Positions 1-4,755 of a DNA stretch of 5,010 nt are shown here, in pieces. Source of the DNA: a bacterium (Candidatus Gribaldobacteria) CG10_big_fil_rev_8_21_14_0_10_41_12 (GTDB taxonomy: Bacteria; Patescibacteriota; Minisyncoccia; Minisyncoccales; CG1-02-41-26); NCBI GenBank assembly GCA_002773545.1, contig PFAV01000070.1:1-5010 (forward strand), in the 5' to 3' direction. The position numbers were made by a program, and so were the translations under genes. The notes under the pieces were generated by a model, which saw nothing but the letters and a program-made list of their open reading frames with translations, was not told the DNA's origin and made no database searches. How positions within the stretch are numbered: position 1 is the first letter of the stretch; the number at the start of each line of letters is the position of its first letter.

Positions 1-14
1 ATTCAAACCAACCA

Positions 15-86
15 GCCCCCGTAGTTCAACGGATAGAACTTCTCACTCCTAACGAGATAACAGGGGTCCGACTCCTCTCGGGGGCA
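15..86 (+). tRNA. tRNA-Arg(CCU)
   Basis: A full cloverleaf can be folded. The acceptor stem is 15-21 GCCCCCG with 79-85 CGGGGGC (seven perfect pairs). The D stem is GTTC/GAAC around a loop containing GG. The anticodon stem is 41-45 with 53-57, its loop CTCCTAA giving anticodon CCT at 48-50. The T stem is 62-66 with 74-78. It reads the arginine codon AGG. The innermost anticodon-stem pair is an A-C mismatch, the T stem has one G-U pair, and the T loop reads TCCGACT, with C where U55 is almost universal. The discriminator base is A86. CCA does not follow directly (CACCA comes next), so the tail must be added by CCA-adding enzyme. The promoter lies outside the window. Confidence 0.92.
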
Positions 87-170
87 CACCAAAGTTTTGC
101 AAAAACAGATTTTTGTGGTAATTTACGATAGTGAGATTTAGCTCCAACTTGAAAAAGGGGAAAATTTTTT

Positions 171-199
171 TTGTACATTGCAATGGTCTATGGTACAAT
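171..199 (+). promoter_or_regulatory. Sigma70-like promoter for a leaderless mRNA
   Basis: TTGTAC (171-176) and TACAAT (194-199) are separated by exactly 17 bases. The -10 box matches the consensus at five of six positions; the -35 box is weak (TTG only). Transcription would be expected to start six or seven bases after the -10 box, at about 205-206, and the ATG of the downstream gene is at 206. The mRNA would therefore have no 5' leader, which agrees with the lack of a Shine-Dalgarno sequence. Inferred from the sequence only. Confidence 0.5.
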
Positions 200-205
200 A
201 TAACC

Positions 206-904
206 ATGGATAGAAAAATATTAAGGGGAAAAGCCATTGCCTTAAGAAAAAATGGCAAAACTTATTTGGAAATTCAGAAAGAGTTGAAAGTTAAAATTCC
301 CAAAAGCACGCTTTCGGATTGGTGTCAAGGTGTTCCGTTGCCCCCCGAATATGGCCCAAGGATTAATTTATTGAATTTGACTAATTGCGAAAAAGGAAGG
401 GCTGTTGCGGTTGTTGTTAATAGACACAGAAGAGAAGAATTTTTACAAAAATTGCGTGATAGGAATTTTTATTTACTGAAAAAGACTAACAAGCATGTTT
501 TGAAGATGTTGCTGGCGATGATATATATATGCGAGGGAAGTAATTGGAGCGTGCATCGTGGATTAGTTCTTGGTAACACAGACCCTGATTTAATAAACTT
601 TTATATTTTTTTGCTTAAAACCTGTTATCCTGATATAATTACCCATGATAATTTGAGGTGTCGCATTGGTTGTCGAGCTGACCAAGATATAAAAAAATTA
701 GAGAAGTTTTGGTCTGGGGTTACTAAAATACCGCTTAACCATTTTAACAAAACCACGGTAGATCCCCGCACTGCTGGTAAGCCGACAAAGAAAAAAGATT
801 ATAAAGGAGTTTGCGTGATAAATTCTCGCAGTACGGAAATTCAATTAGAGCTAGAGATAATCGCAAGGATGCTTTTCAAGAATTTAATAAAAAAGGGCCA
901 TTAG
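206..904 (+). CDS. Helix-turn-helix protein with LAGLIDADG-endonuclease-like segment
   Basis: A 232-residue protein, probably DNA-binding and possibly a homing-type endonuclease. Residues 4-43 form a resolvase-like helix-turn-helix (KAIALRKNGKTYLEIQKEL, then PKSTLSDWCQGV). Residues 99-112 hold LLAMIYICEGS, shaped like a LAGLIDADG helix ending in an acidic residue (E110), followed by NTDPDLINFYIFLLK. Similar HTH proteins with an L-Y-x-x-EGS motif and an NxDPxLI segment are known to me as uncharacterised proteins of small-genome and other bacteria. Only one such acidic helix is visible, so cleavage would probably need a dimer. The ATG at 206 is preferred over an in-frame GTG at 131, because the extension is unlike protein and the promoter points to 206. 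The stop TAG lies within tRNA-Ala: the last three codons and the stop overlap it by ten bases. The gene sits between two tRNA genes, a common place for mobile genes. Nuclease activity is inferred. Confidence 0.78.
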   Translation: MDRKILRGKAIALRKNGKTYLEIQKELKVKIPKSTLSDWCQGVPLPPEYGPRINLLNLTNCEKGRAVAVVVNRHRREEFLQKLRDRNFYLLKKTNKHVLKMLLAMIYICEGSNWSVHRGLVLGNTDPDLINFYIFLLKTCYPDIITHDNLRCRIGCRADQDIKKLEKFWSGVTKIPLNHFNKTTVDPRTAGKPTKKKDYKGVCVINSRSTEIQLELEIIARMLFKNLIKKGH

Positions 905-967
905 CTCATTTGGTAGAGCGCATCGCTGGCAGCGATGAGGCGACCGGTTCGAATCCGGTATGGTCCA
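895..967 (+). tRNA. tRNA-Ala(GGC)
   Basis: A clean cloverleaf. The acceptor is 895-901 GGGCCAT with 960-966 ATGGTCC, containing a G-U pair at position 3-70, the hallmark that alanyl-tRNA synthetase recognises. The D stem is GCTC/GAGC, the anticodon stem CATCG/CGATG with loop CTGGCAG (anticodon GGC at 928-930, codon GCC), and the T arm ACCGG-TTCGAAT-CCGGT. The discriminator is A967 and CCA is not encoded. No convincing promoter lies directly upstream, so it is probably transcribed through the preceding protein gene or from the tRNA-Arg promoter. Its first ten bases are also the end of that protein gene. Confidence 0.96.
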
Positions 968-969
968 CA

Positions 970-1096
970 AAATTTAATTTATCGCCAATAACACGCTTAT
1001 TAAATGGAATCTGGAGAAAACCAAAATACGACATTAGACATGCTAAAAAAGGTTGCGAAAGCCTTTGGTGTTTCAATTGAGGATTCAATAAAATAA
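970..1096 (+). pseudogene. Frame-broken 3' remnant of an XRE/HTH_3 regulator gene
   Basis: Two frames together read like the second half of an XRE helix-turn-helix domain. Frame one gives KFNLSPITRL (970-999). A second frame gives ESGENQNTTLDMLKKVAKAF and then GVSIEDSIK up to TAA at 1094-1096, with the typical TLDxLKKVAKAFGVSIEDxIK ending of the family. About seven extra bases (TTAAATG, 1000-1006) would restore one frame if removed, giving ...ITRLESGENQN. The first half of the domain is missing, since the sequence starts three bases after tRNA-Ala. A 30-codon ORF (1004-1096) remains but is too short to fold as a full domain. This looks like debris from a recombination event at the tRNA. Confidence 0.5.
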
Positions 1097-1105
1097 AACT
1101 ATAGA
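1077..1105 (+). promoter_or_regulatory. Possible promoter for the split membrane-protein gene
   Basis: TTGAGG (1077-1082) and TATAGA (1100-1105) are 17 bases apart, each matching the sigma70 consensus at four of six positions. The predicted start near 1112 would leave a leader of about 16 bases before the ATG at 1128. The region is AT-rich, so chance matches are likely. Confidence 0.3.
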
Positions 1106-1127
1106 AAACGAGCAAGAAATAGAAAAT

Positions 1128-1313
1128 ATGGAGGGTGTTACAAAAAAGAAAAGTCTTTTGAAGAAAATATTTAGCGGTATTGGTATTGGCGGGGCTGTTA
1201 TAGGCGGAGGTCTATTCTCTTTGATTCTTGTCGTTGTTCGTTTTTTGTATATCGCTTCTGCTGGGCTATCAATGCATGGTATGCAATTATTTTGTTTCAA
1301 AAGGGGTCTATAG
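1128..1313 (+). CDS. N-terminal piece of a frameshifted membrane protein
   Basis: Starts at ATG 1128 with a basic N-terminus (MEGVTKKKSLLKK) followed by a glycine-rich hydrophobic helix (about residues 15-38), typical of a membrane anchor entering with its lysines in the cytoplasm. After about residue 40 the frame runs into an unconvincing tail and stops at 1311-1313. From 1247 the other frame carries a hydrophobic continuation (VYRFCWAINAWYAIILFQ) that runs straight into the 1292-2179 reading frame. One extra T in the T6 run at 1241-1246 would join both into a single 350-residue protein. I read this as the 5' part of that gene, not as an independent 61-residue protein. No clear ribosome binding site is visible. 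Confidence 0.5.
   Translation: MEGVTKKKSLLKKIFSGIGIGGAVIGGGLFSLILVVVRFLYIASAGLSMHGMQLFCFKRGL
1241..1247 (+). other. T6G slippery run at the probable frameshift point
   Basis: In the frame of the upstream piece the codons are CGT TTT TTG, which has the X-XXY-YYZ form (T TTT TTG) used for -1 programmed frameshifting. A -1 slip here leads directly into the frame of the long downstream ORF. A single-base loss or sequencing error in the six-T run explains the same pattern more simply. No strong hairpin is seen five to nine bases downstream; the only small one (TGCAT/ATGCA, 1273-1285) is too far away and too weak. Confidence 0.35.
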
Positions 1314-2179
1314 TTTGGGGACTGGTTGTTTTAATCATAGGCACACCACTAGCAATTGGAATAGCTTCGTATCTTTTTATACCATTACTGCTATTCTCAA
1401 TAGTTACATTAATTATATGGGGTGTTGCATCGCTCTTTGGAGTGCATACATCTTTTGGCAATATCTGGGATTGGCTTTGGTTTGCAGTAAAGGTATTAAT
1501 TGTTGGAGGTATGGCTTTTTTCGGAGTCAGTGAGTTTATTAGATCAATTAAACAAAAACGGATTTTCAATTTCTTTAAGAAAAATTGGTTTTATTTCCTG
1601 ATATTTTTGTTTTTATTTTGGTTATTTTTTATAAATGTGAATAAAAATTCTACTGAAGTGCCTCAATCTGATTCAAACCAAGCGACTCAAATTGAACCAA
1701 TGAATTCTTCTGAACTTGATAAATTTTCTACTGTCTTAGCAAAAGAAGAACTACTAACTGATTCTGATTTAGAAAATATACGAAGTGCCCTTAAAAGCTA
1801 CACTGACAGAACTGGCAATTATCTTACACAAAATGATGTTGACGGATTTACGGGATTGATAAAACAATCGAATGATTATCAATATGAGCTAGGACAATCC
1901 TTACTATTCTCTTGGGATCAACAGAAGATATATACGACAAGTGGGTTTGATAAACTTTATAAAGAAATGCAAGACGCCAATTATCGTAAATCAGGAGTTT
2001 TACAATTTAATAAAAATCGTCTCAAACAAGCCGCTGAACACCAGAGCTATAGTGAAGATGAGGACGGAAATAAATATGAATTCAGCCGTGAAGTAATCCT
2101 TCAAGGAATAGACAAAATAAGTGTAGCAAGAAAAAATATGGATAAGATCGTTTCAGTCTTTGATGAGTTTGTAAAATAA
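1292..2179 (+). CDS. Multi-pass membrane protein with soluble C-terminal domain, unknown function (main part of split gene)
   Basis: Not recognised as a named family. The 295-residue frame shows four strongly hydrophobic segments at about residues 7-27, 30-49, 59-83 and 99-115. Basic stretches lie between the third and fourth helices (KQKR, FKK). A charged, helix-rich soluble domain follows from about 117 to 295. A linker rich in S, T, N and Q (117-140) precedes the soluble part. The nominal start at 1292 is a TTG without a ribosome binding site, in the middle of a hydrophobic stretch that continues upstream in the same frame, so the true start is probably ATG 1128 reached through a frameshift near 1241. 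The whole protein would then have at least one or two more helices. The hydrophilic domain has no catalytic motif I can name. The next small membrane protein gene starts 21 bases downstream and may share its transcript. Confidence 0.75.
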   Translation: MFQKGSIVWGLVVLIIGTPLAIGIASYLFIPLLLFSIVTLIIWGVASLFGVHTSFGNIWDWLWFAVKVLIVGGMAFFGVSEFIRSIKQKRIFNFFKKNWFYFLIFLFLFWLFFINVNKNSTEVPQSDSNQATQIEPMNSSELDKFSTVLAKEELLTDSDLENIRSALKSYTDRTGNYLTQNDVDGFTGLIKQSNDYQYELGQSLLFSWDQQKIYTTSGFDKLYKEMQDANYRKSGVLQFNKNRLKQAAEHQSYSEDEDGNKYEFSREVILQGIDKISVARKNMDKIVSVFDEFVK

Positions 2180-2200
2180 TTACCGAACAATGAAAAAATT

Positions 2201-2410
2201 ATGAATAGAAAGGATTATCTTACAAAATTAGTTAATCGTATCCAAGTATCTTTTTATATCCTCTTGCTAGTTACGATTTATGAAGCGTGGTATTGGTTAG
2301 CGCATAATAGTGGATTATCTTTTGTTTTGGTTTTATTGTCTGGTGCTGTAACATATTTTGCGTATACCTTGATGAAGTTATTTGATGATATAAAAAACCA
2401 TCCCGAATAG
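2201..2410 (+). CDS. Small two-helix membrane protein, unknown function
   Basis: A 69-residue protein with a charged N-terminus (MNRKDYLTKLVNRI), two hydrophobic helices at about residues 15-34 and 39-57, and a short acidic and basic tail (KLFDDIKNHPE). By the positive-inside tendency both ends would be cytoplasmic. The spacing of 21 bases after the preceding membrane protein gene suggests one transcript and perhaps one membrane complex. No ribosome binding site is visible before the ATG. It resembles no family I recognise. A short ORF is always open to doubt, but the start, hydrophobic pattern and context make it a plausible real gene. Confidence 0.68.
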   Translation: MNRKDYLTKLVNRIQVSFYILLLVTIYEAWYWLAHNSGLSFVLVLLSGAVTYFAYTLMKLFDDIKNHPE

Positions 2411-2474
2411 GCGGTGCGTCAACTTTGTTGGCACGAATTTCAGCGGCGAATTTTTTGAAAATGAGTTCTAATTT

Positions 2475-2507
2475 TTTCTAAAATTGGCCACTTTTTAGAA
2501 ATAAAAT
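2475..2507 (+). promoter_or_regulatory. AT-rich dyad next to a -10 box: possible operator of the XRE gene
   Basis: TTTCTAAAA (2475-2483) and TTTTAGAAA (2493-2501) are perfect 9-bp inverted repeats around a nine-base centre. TAAAAT (2502-2507), a good -10 box, begins directly after the right arm, so the dyad covers where RNA polymerase would sit. Transcription from there would start near 2514, and the leader would include GGAG at 2535-2538, eleven bases before the ATG at 2550. Antitoxins of the HigA kind usually repress their own promoter through such dyads, so self-repression is the natural guess. No good -35 box is seen at the right distance. The dyad could instead be a weak terminator for the upstream gene, though no T-run follows it. 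Confidence 0.4.
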
Positions 2508-2549
2508 GCAAATAAAAATCTTTGACAGCTCGTTGGAGAAATTTAATGT

Positions 2550-2831
2550 ATGAAAAACTACAAACAATTAAAAAGTAAATTATTAAGAGATAAAGAAGTC
2601 AAGAAAAATTATGAAGCATTAAAACCAGAATTTGAATTTATAACAGCGATTATTGAGAAAAGAATTGAAAAAGGTTTAACGCAAAAAATGTTGGCTAAAA
2701 AGCTCGGCACAAAACAATCGGCGATTTCACGGCTTGAATCAGGAGTATATAACCCCAGTTTCGCTTTTTTGAAAAAAGCTGTTAATGCCATGAATTTAGA
2801 GTTGAAAATTTCTTTAGTGGAAAGACAATAA
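2550..2831 (+). CDS. XRE-family HigA-like antitoxin / transcriptional regulator
   Basis: A 93-residue DNA-binding protein. An N-terminal charged helix (residues 1-30, KLLRDKEVKKNYEALKPEFE) precedes a classic XRE/HTH_3 domain at about 35-85. Its ITAIIEKRIEKGLTQKMLAKKLGTKQSAISRLESG core contains the recognition helix QSAISRLESG, followed by NPSFAFLKKAVNAM and a short strand LELKISLV. This architecture is typical of HigA-type antitoxins paired with RelE/HigB-like toxins. No toxin gene lies upstream or downstream, so it is an orphan or has taken a purely regulatory role. It has a GGAG ribosome binding site (2535-2538). The HD-Nudix gene follows within ten bases, so they are very probably co-transcribed. 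A dyad upstream may be its own operator. The family call is strong; the role as regulator of the enzyme downstream is inference. Confidence 0.9.
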   Translation: MKNYKQLKSKLLRDKEVKKNYEALKPEFEFITAIIEKRIEKGLTQKMLAKKLGTKQSAISRLESGVYNPSFAFLKKAVNAMNLELKISLVERQ

Positions 2832-2841
2832 TTTGTTATTT

Positions 2842-3873
2842 ATGCAGGTTATGAATGGGAATAATTTAGAGAAAATTTTTGATTTTCTTCATCTCGTAGA
2901 AAATCTCAAATCAACCTTGAGATATAATTTTACTAAGTCAGGCAGGAAAGAATCCTCAGCTGATCATTCTTGGAGGTTGTCTTTGATGCTATTTATTTTA
3001 ATCAAAGAATTAAAAATAGCAGTTGATACGGAAAAATCCATTAAAATGGCCTTGGTTCACGATTTGGCCGAATCAATCACCGGCGACATTGATGCTGTTT
3101 TAGTGGCCGAAGGCAAAGTGTCAAAACAGGAAAAGCAAAAGCTTGAATTAGAGGCTATGACTAAGATAAAAGCAGCACTACCTCAAGAAATAGGCGAAGA
3201 AATATATAGTTTGTGGAAAGAGTATGAAGACGCCTCAACCAAAGAAGCGAAATGCGTCAAGGCCGTTGATAAATTAGAAACCTTAACCCAGCTAGCTGAA
3301 GCTGGCTACAAAACATACGACAAGCCCCAATTTATCGCTAATTACGCCGACAAAGCAGTGGGGGATTTTCCTGAATTAAAAGAAGCGCTGGCAATTATTA
3401 AGAGAAAATTAAAAGATGAATTTATTAAAGGAGGGATTCCTTGGGAAGGGAAGAAAAATATGATAATTAAACGCCAGTGCGCTATTTTCATTCCTTATCG
3501 CCAAAGTAATGGCGATGTTTTTGTTTTTTTGCAAAAACGGAGCAAAACAGCCCAGCGCATCCCTGATTATTTCGGCTTTTTCGGCGGGGGATTTGAAGGC
3601 GAAGAGCGCGCGGAGCAGGCCTTGAGCCGTGAGATAAAAGAGGAGTTAAACTATTGTCCCGCGGGTTATTTTTTGTTTGGCCAGTTTGATTTACCTCGTA
3701 AAGAGGCCTGGGTGTTTTGCCAGAAAGTGAGTGATAATTTTGAGAATGAAATTGAAGTTTTGGAAGGCCAATATGGTAAATGGTTTAGCAAAACAGAAGC
3801 CATGGCTGAAAAAATGCTCATTGACGAGGACAAGCTCATTTTGCAAGATTTTTTTGGAAAACTAACCAACTAA
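2842..3873 (+). CDS. HD-domain 5'-deoxynucleotidase (HDDC2/YfbR-like) fused to Nudix hydrolase
   Basis: A 343-residue two-domain enzyme. The N-terminal half (about 1-195) is an HD phosphohydrolase of the HDDC2/YfbR type. Metal ligands are visible as H42 in ADHSWR, H73-D74 in ALVHDLAESITGDI with E77 close by, and D143 in KAVDKLE. The segment LWKEYEDASTKEAKCVKAVD is very like human HDDC2. Such proteins remove phosphate from deoxynucleoside monophosphates. The C-terminal half (about 207-340) is a Nudix hydrolase. Its Nudix box G-x5-E-x7-REIKEE runs from G249 to E268, with N270 instead of the usual glycine. Nudix enzymes cleave nucleoside diphosphates linked to other groups, so the two halves could work in sequence (NTP to NMP to nucleoside). 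The linker contains a strong internal ribosome binding site. Starts at TTG 2833 (best SD: GGAAAG, 8 bases away), ATG 2842 or ATG 2851 are all possible; homology begins at about 2851. Cytoplasmic. Substrates are not predictable from the sequence. Confidence 0.9.
   Translation: MQVMNGNNLEKIFDFLHLVENLKSTLRYNFTKSGRKESSADHSWRLSLMLFILIKELKIAVDTEKSIKMALVHDLAESITGDIDAVLVAEGKVSKQEKQKLELEAMTKIKAALPQEIGEEIYSLWKEYEDASTKEAKCVKAVDKLETLTQLAEAGYKTYDKPQFIANYADKAVGDFPELKEALAIIKRKLKDEFIKGGIPWEGKKNMIIKRQCAIFIPYRQSNGDVFVFLQKRSKTAQRIPDYFGFFGGGFEGEERAEQALSREIKEELNYCPAGYFLFGQFDLPRKEAWVFCQKVSDNFENEIEVLEGQYGKWFSKTEAMAEKMLIDEDKLILQDFFGKLTN
3428..3462 (+). promoter_or_regulatory. Internal ribosome binding sites before ATG 3460 at the HD-Nudix junction
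   Basis: The full Shine-Dalgarno consensus AAGGAGG stands at 3428-3434, and a second purine-rich site GGGAAGGG at 3443-3450 is nine bases before an in-frame ATG at 3460. These are the strongest ribosome binding sites in the window, and the ATG falls exactly where the Nudix domain begins (MIIKRQCAIFIPYR). A separate Nudix protein of about 137 residues could be made from the same mRNA. The purines also encode lysine, glycine and glutamate of the linker, so coincidence is possible. Confidence 0.4.
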
Positions 3874-3915
3874 TTTTATGACAAATAAGAACGATCGTTC
3901 TTATTTGTCATAAAA
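3874..3915. repeat. Perfect 42-bp palindrome filling a convergent intergenic gap; probable two-way terminator
   Basis: The left arm 3874-3892 (TTTTATGACA...AGAAC) and the right arm 3897-3915 are exact reverse complements around a central GATC, itself a palindrome, so all 42 bases are symmetric. It begins right after the stop codon of the HD-Nudix gene and ends two bases before the stop codon of the minus-strand PH-domain gene, making it nearly the entire intergenic region. The inner hairpin AAGAAC-GATC-GTTCTT followed by a T-rich stretch (TTATTTG) could end transcription on either strand, but there is no GC-rich stem or long T-run as in a standard terminator. It could also be a binding site for a dimeric protein. 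Confidence 0.85.
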
Positions 3916-3917
3916 AT

Positions 3918-4439
3918 TTAGAGCGCTTGTAAATCAGTAATTGTTTGTTTAATTTTTTCCGGCTTGGGCAGGCGATCAAAAAGGAATTTGTTTTGCGTGC
4001 CCGCTGTCTGAATTTCTAAGTCGCCGAAGTGAAAGATGGCCGCCCAAGCGCCATGCACTTTCACTGACACATCTTGAATTTTAGCTAAATCCAGCTCGGC
4101 GCTGGCATAGCGGAAAAAGCCGGCTTGTTCATTTTTGATTATCCTTTTGTTGGTTATTACGATAGTGTTGAGGGTGTAAATCATTAGGTTATAAAACAAA
4201 ACATCCCAAAGAAAAAAGTAATAAAGCGCGCTTAAAAACCAAAAAAAATCCGTCCATTGGCTATACCAATTTGATTGGTTGATGTAGTGATAAACCAGAG
4301 ATGGCAAAAAAGCGAAAGCAATTATAAAGAAAACAGGCCAAAATAGCGTAATCCAGTGCCGTCGGCTAACTAATACGGTTTGCTCGCTGGCCTGCTGGCC
4401 ACGGAAACTATTGGTTGAAGAAATAATATTAGAAGGCAT
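3918..4439 (-). CDS. Membrane protein with bacterial PH domain (bPH2, YdbS-like)
   Basis: A 173-residue protein. A polar N-terminus (about 1-28) leads to two hydrophobic segments at about residues 30-50 and 65-90. A bacterial pleckstrin-homology-like domain of the DUF304/bPH2 type follows to the end. Its signatures are YTLNTIVITNKRIIKNEQ (88-105), GFFRYASAELDLAKIQDVSV (107-126, with the typical IQDV) and FGDLEIQTAG (138-147). YdbS-type proteins have the same two-helix-plus-bPH2 layout; their molecular role is mostly unknown, and membrane or envelope stress functions have been suggested for relatives. The gene starts five bases after the stop of the upstream minus-strand gene, so the two form an operon. 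No ribosome binding site is visible, which suits translational coupling. The family call is firm; the function is open. Confidence 0.87.
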   Translation of the reverse strand: MPSNIISSTNSFRGQQASEQTVLVSRRHWITLFWPVFFIIAFAFLPSLVYHYINQSNWYSQWTDFFWFLSALYYFFLWDVLFYNLMIYTLNTIVITNKRIIKNEQAGFFRYASAELDLAKIQDVSVKVHGAWAAIFHFGDLEIQTAGTQNKFLFDRLPKPEKIKQTITDLQAL

Positions 4440-4444
4440 AGGCG

Positions 4445-4714
4445 CTAAACAGGTTTAATATTAGGCAGAGCGTTTTTGATGGCTTCAAGAATGGCTAGCC
4501 AATTAACTTTTTGATAAGCAATTAAGGTAACGGCTGAAAGCAAACAAACGCCAATAAAAAATATTAAGGCCAAAACTTTAGTTCGCCCGCCTACGCCAAA
4601 GCGGATAAAGTGGTAAAAAATGACAAAACTATAAAGAAAAAACACTGCTCCAATAATAATCAGCAAAACCAATCCCCAATTTTGCGCGTTGCTTAAAAAA
4701 TTCAAAATATCCAT
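4445..4714 (-). CDS. Small two-helix membrane protein, unknown function
   Basis: An 89-residue protein starting at ATG 4714 (MDILNFLSNAQNWG). Two hydrophobic helices lie at about residues 14-37 and 46-66, separated by a short glycine- and arginine-containing loop (FGVGGRTK). An amphipathic tail rich in A, I, K and N ends in IKPV. The loop charge suggests that it faces the cytoplasm. An in-frame TTG at 4762 would add 16 residues (MSKICADFGNKVKCKN), but it lies upstream of the likely promoter start, so I reject it. It is the first gene of an operon with the PH-domain gene, five bases apart, and they may act together at the membrane. I do not recognise the family. Confidence 0.75.
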   Translation of the reverse strand: MDILNFLSNAQNWGLVLLIIIGAVFFLYSFVIFYHFIRFGVGGRTKVLALIFFIGVCLLSAVTLIAYQKVNWLAILEAIKNALPNIKPV

Positions 4715-4722
4715 ATTTTTAC

Positions 4723-4751
4723 ATTTTACCTTATTTCCAAAATCCGCGCAA
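4723..4751 (-). promoter_or_regulatory. Promoter of the minus-strand operon, nearly leaderless
   Basis: On the minus strand TTGCGC (4751-4746) and TAAAAT (4728-4723) are 17 bases apart; the -10 box matches five of six consensus positions. The start point expected at about 4716-4717 would leave only two or three bases before the ATG at 4714. It has the same layout as the promoter at 171-199. The -35 box is weak apart from TTG. Confidence 0.45.
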
Positions 4752-4755
4752 ATTT

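Noticed and set aside
131..205. Upstream GTG start for the endonuclease-like gene
   Set aside because: The extension has no ribosome binding site and runs through the predicted promoter; family-like sequence begins at the ATG at 206.
49..258. Minus-strand ORF of 69 codons
   Set aside because: It overlaps tRNA-Arg and the start of the endonuclease-like gene; the sequence is not protein-like.
811..1080. Plus-strand ORF of 89 codons across tRNA-Ala
   Set aside because: The stretch GPLAHLVERIAGSDEATGSN is the translation of a tRNA gene, a well-known false ORF; the tail overlaps the XRE remnant in another frame.
906..1115. Minus-strand ORF ending in HTGFEPVASSLPAMRS
   Set aside because: This is the antisense translation of tRNA-Ala, a common annotation artefact.
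1228..1569. Other-frame and antisense ORFs over the split membrane gene (1228-1533, 1085-1300, 1297-1569)
   Set aside because: They are shadows of the 1128-2179 coding region, without start signals.
2522..2527. Perfect TTGACA as -35 box for the XRE gene
   Set aside because: At 17 bases distance the sequence is AATGTA and overlaps the start codon; the -10-like TAAAAT at 2502-2507 fits the gene better.
2609..2791. Minus-strand ORF over the XRE gene
   Set aside because: Antisense to a clear HTH-domain gene.
3666..3869. Minus-strand ORF over the Nudix domain
   Set aside because: Antisense to a clear Nudix domain.
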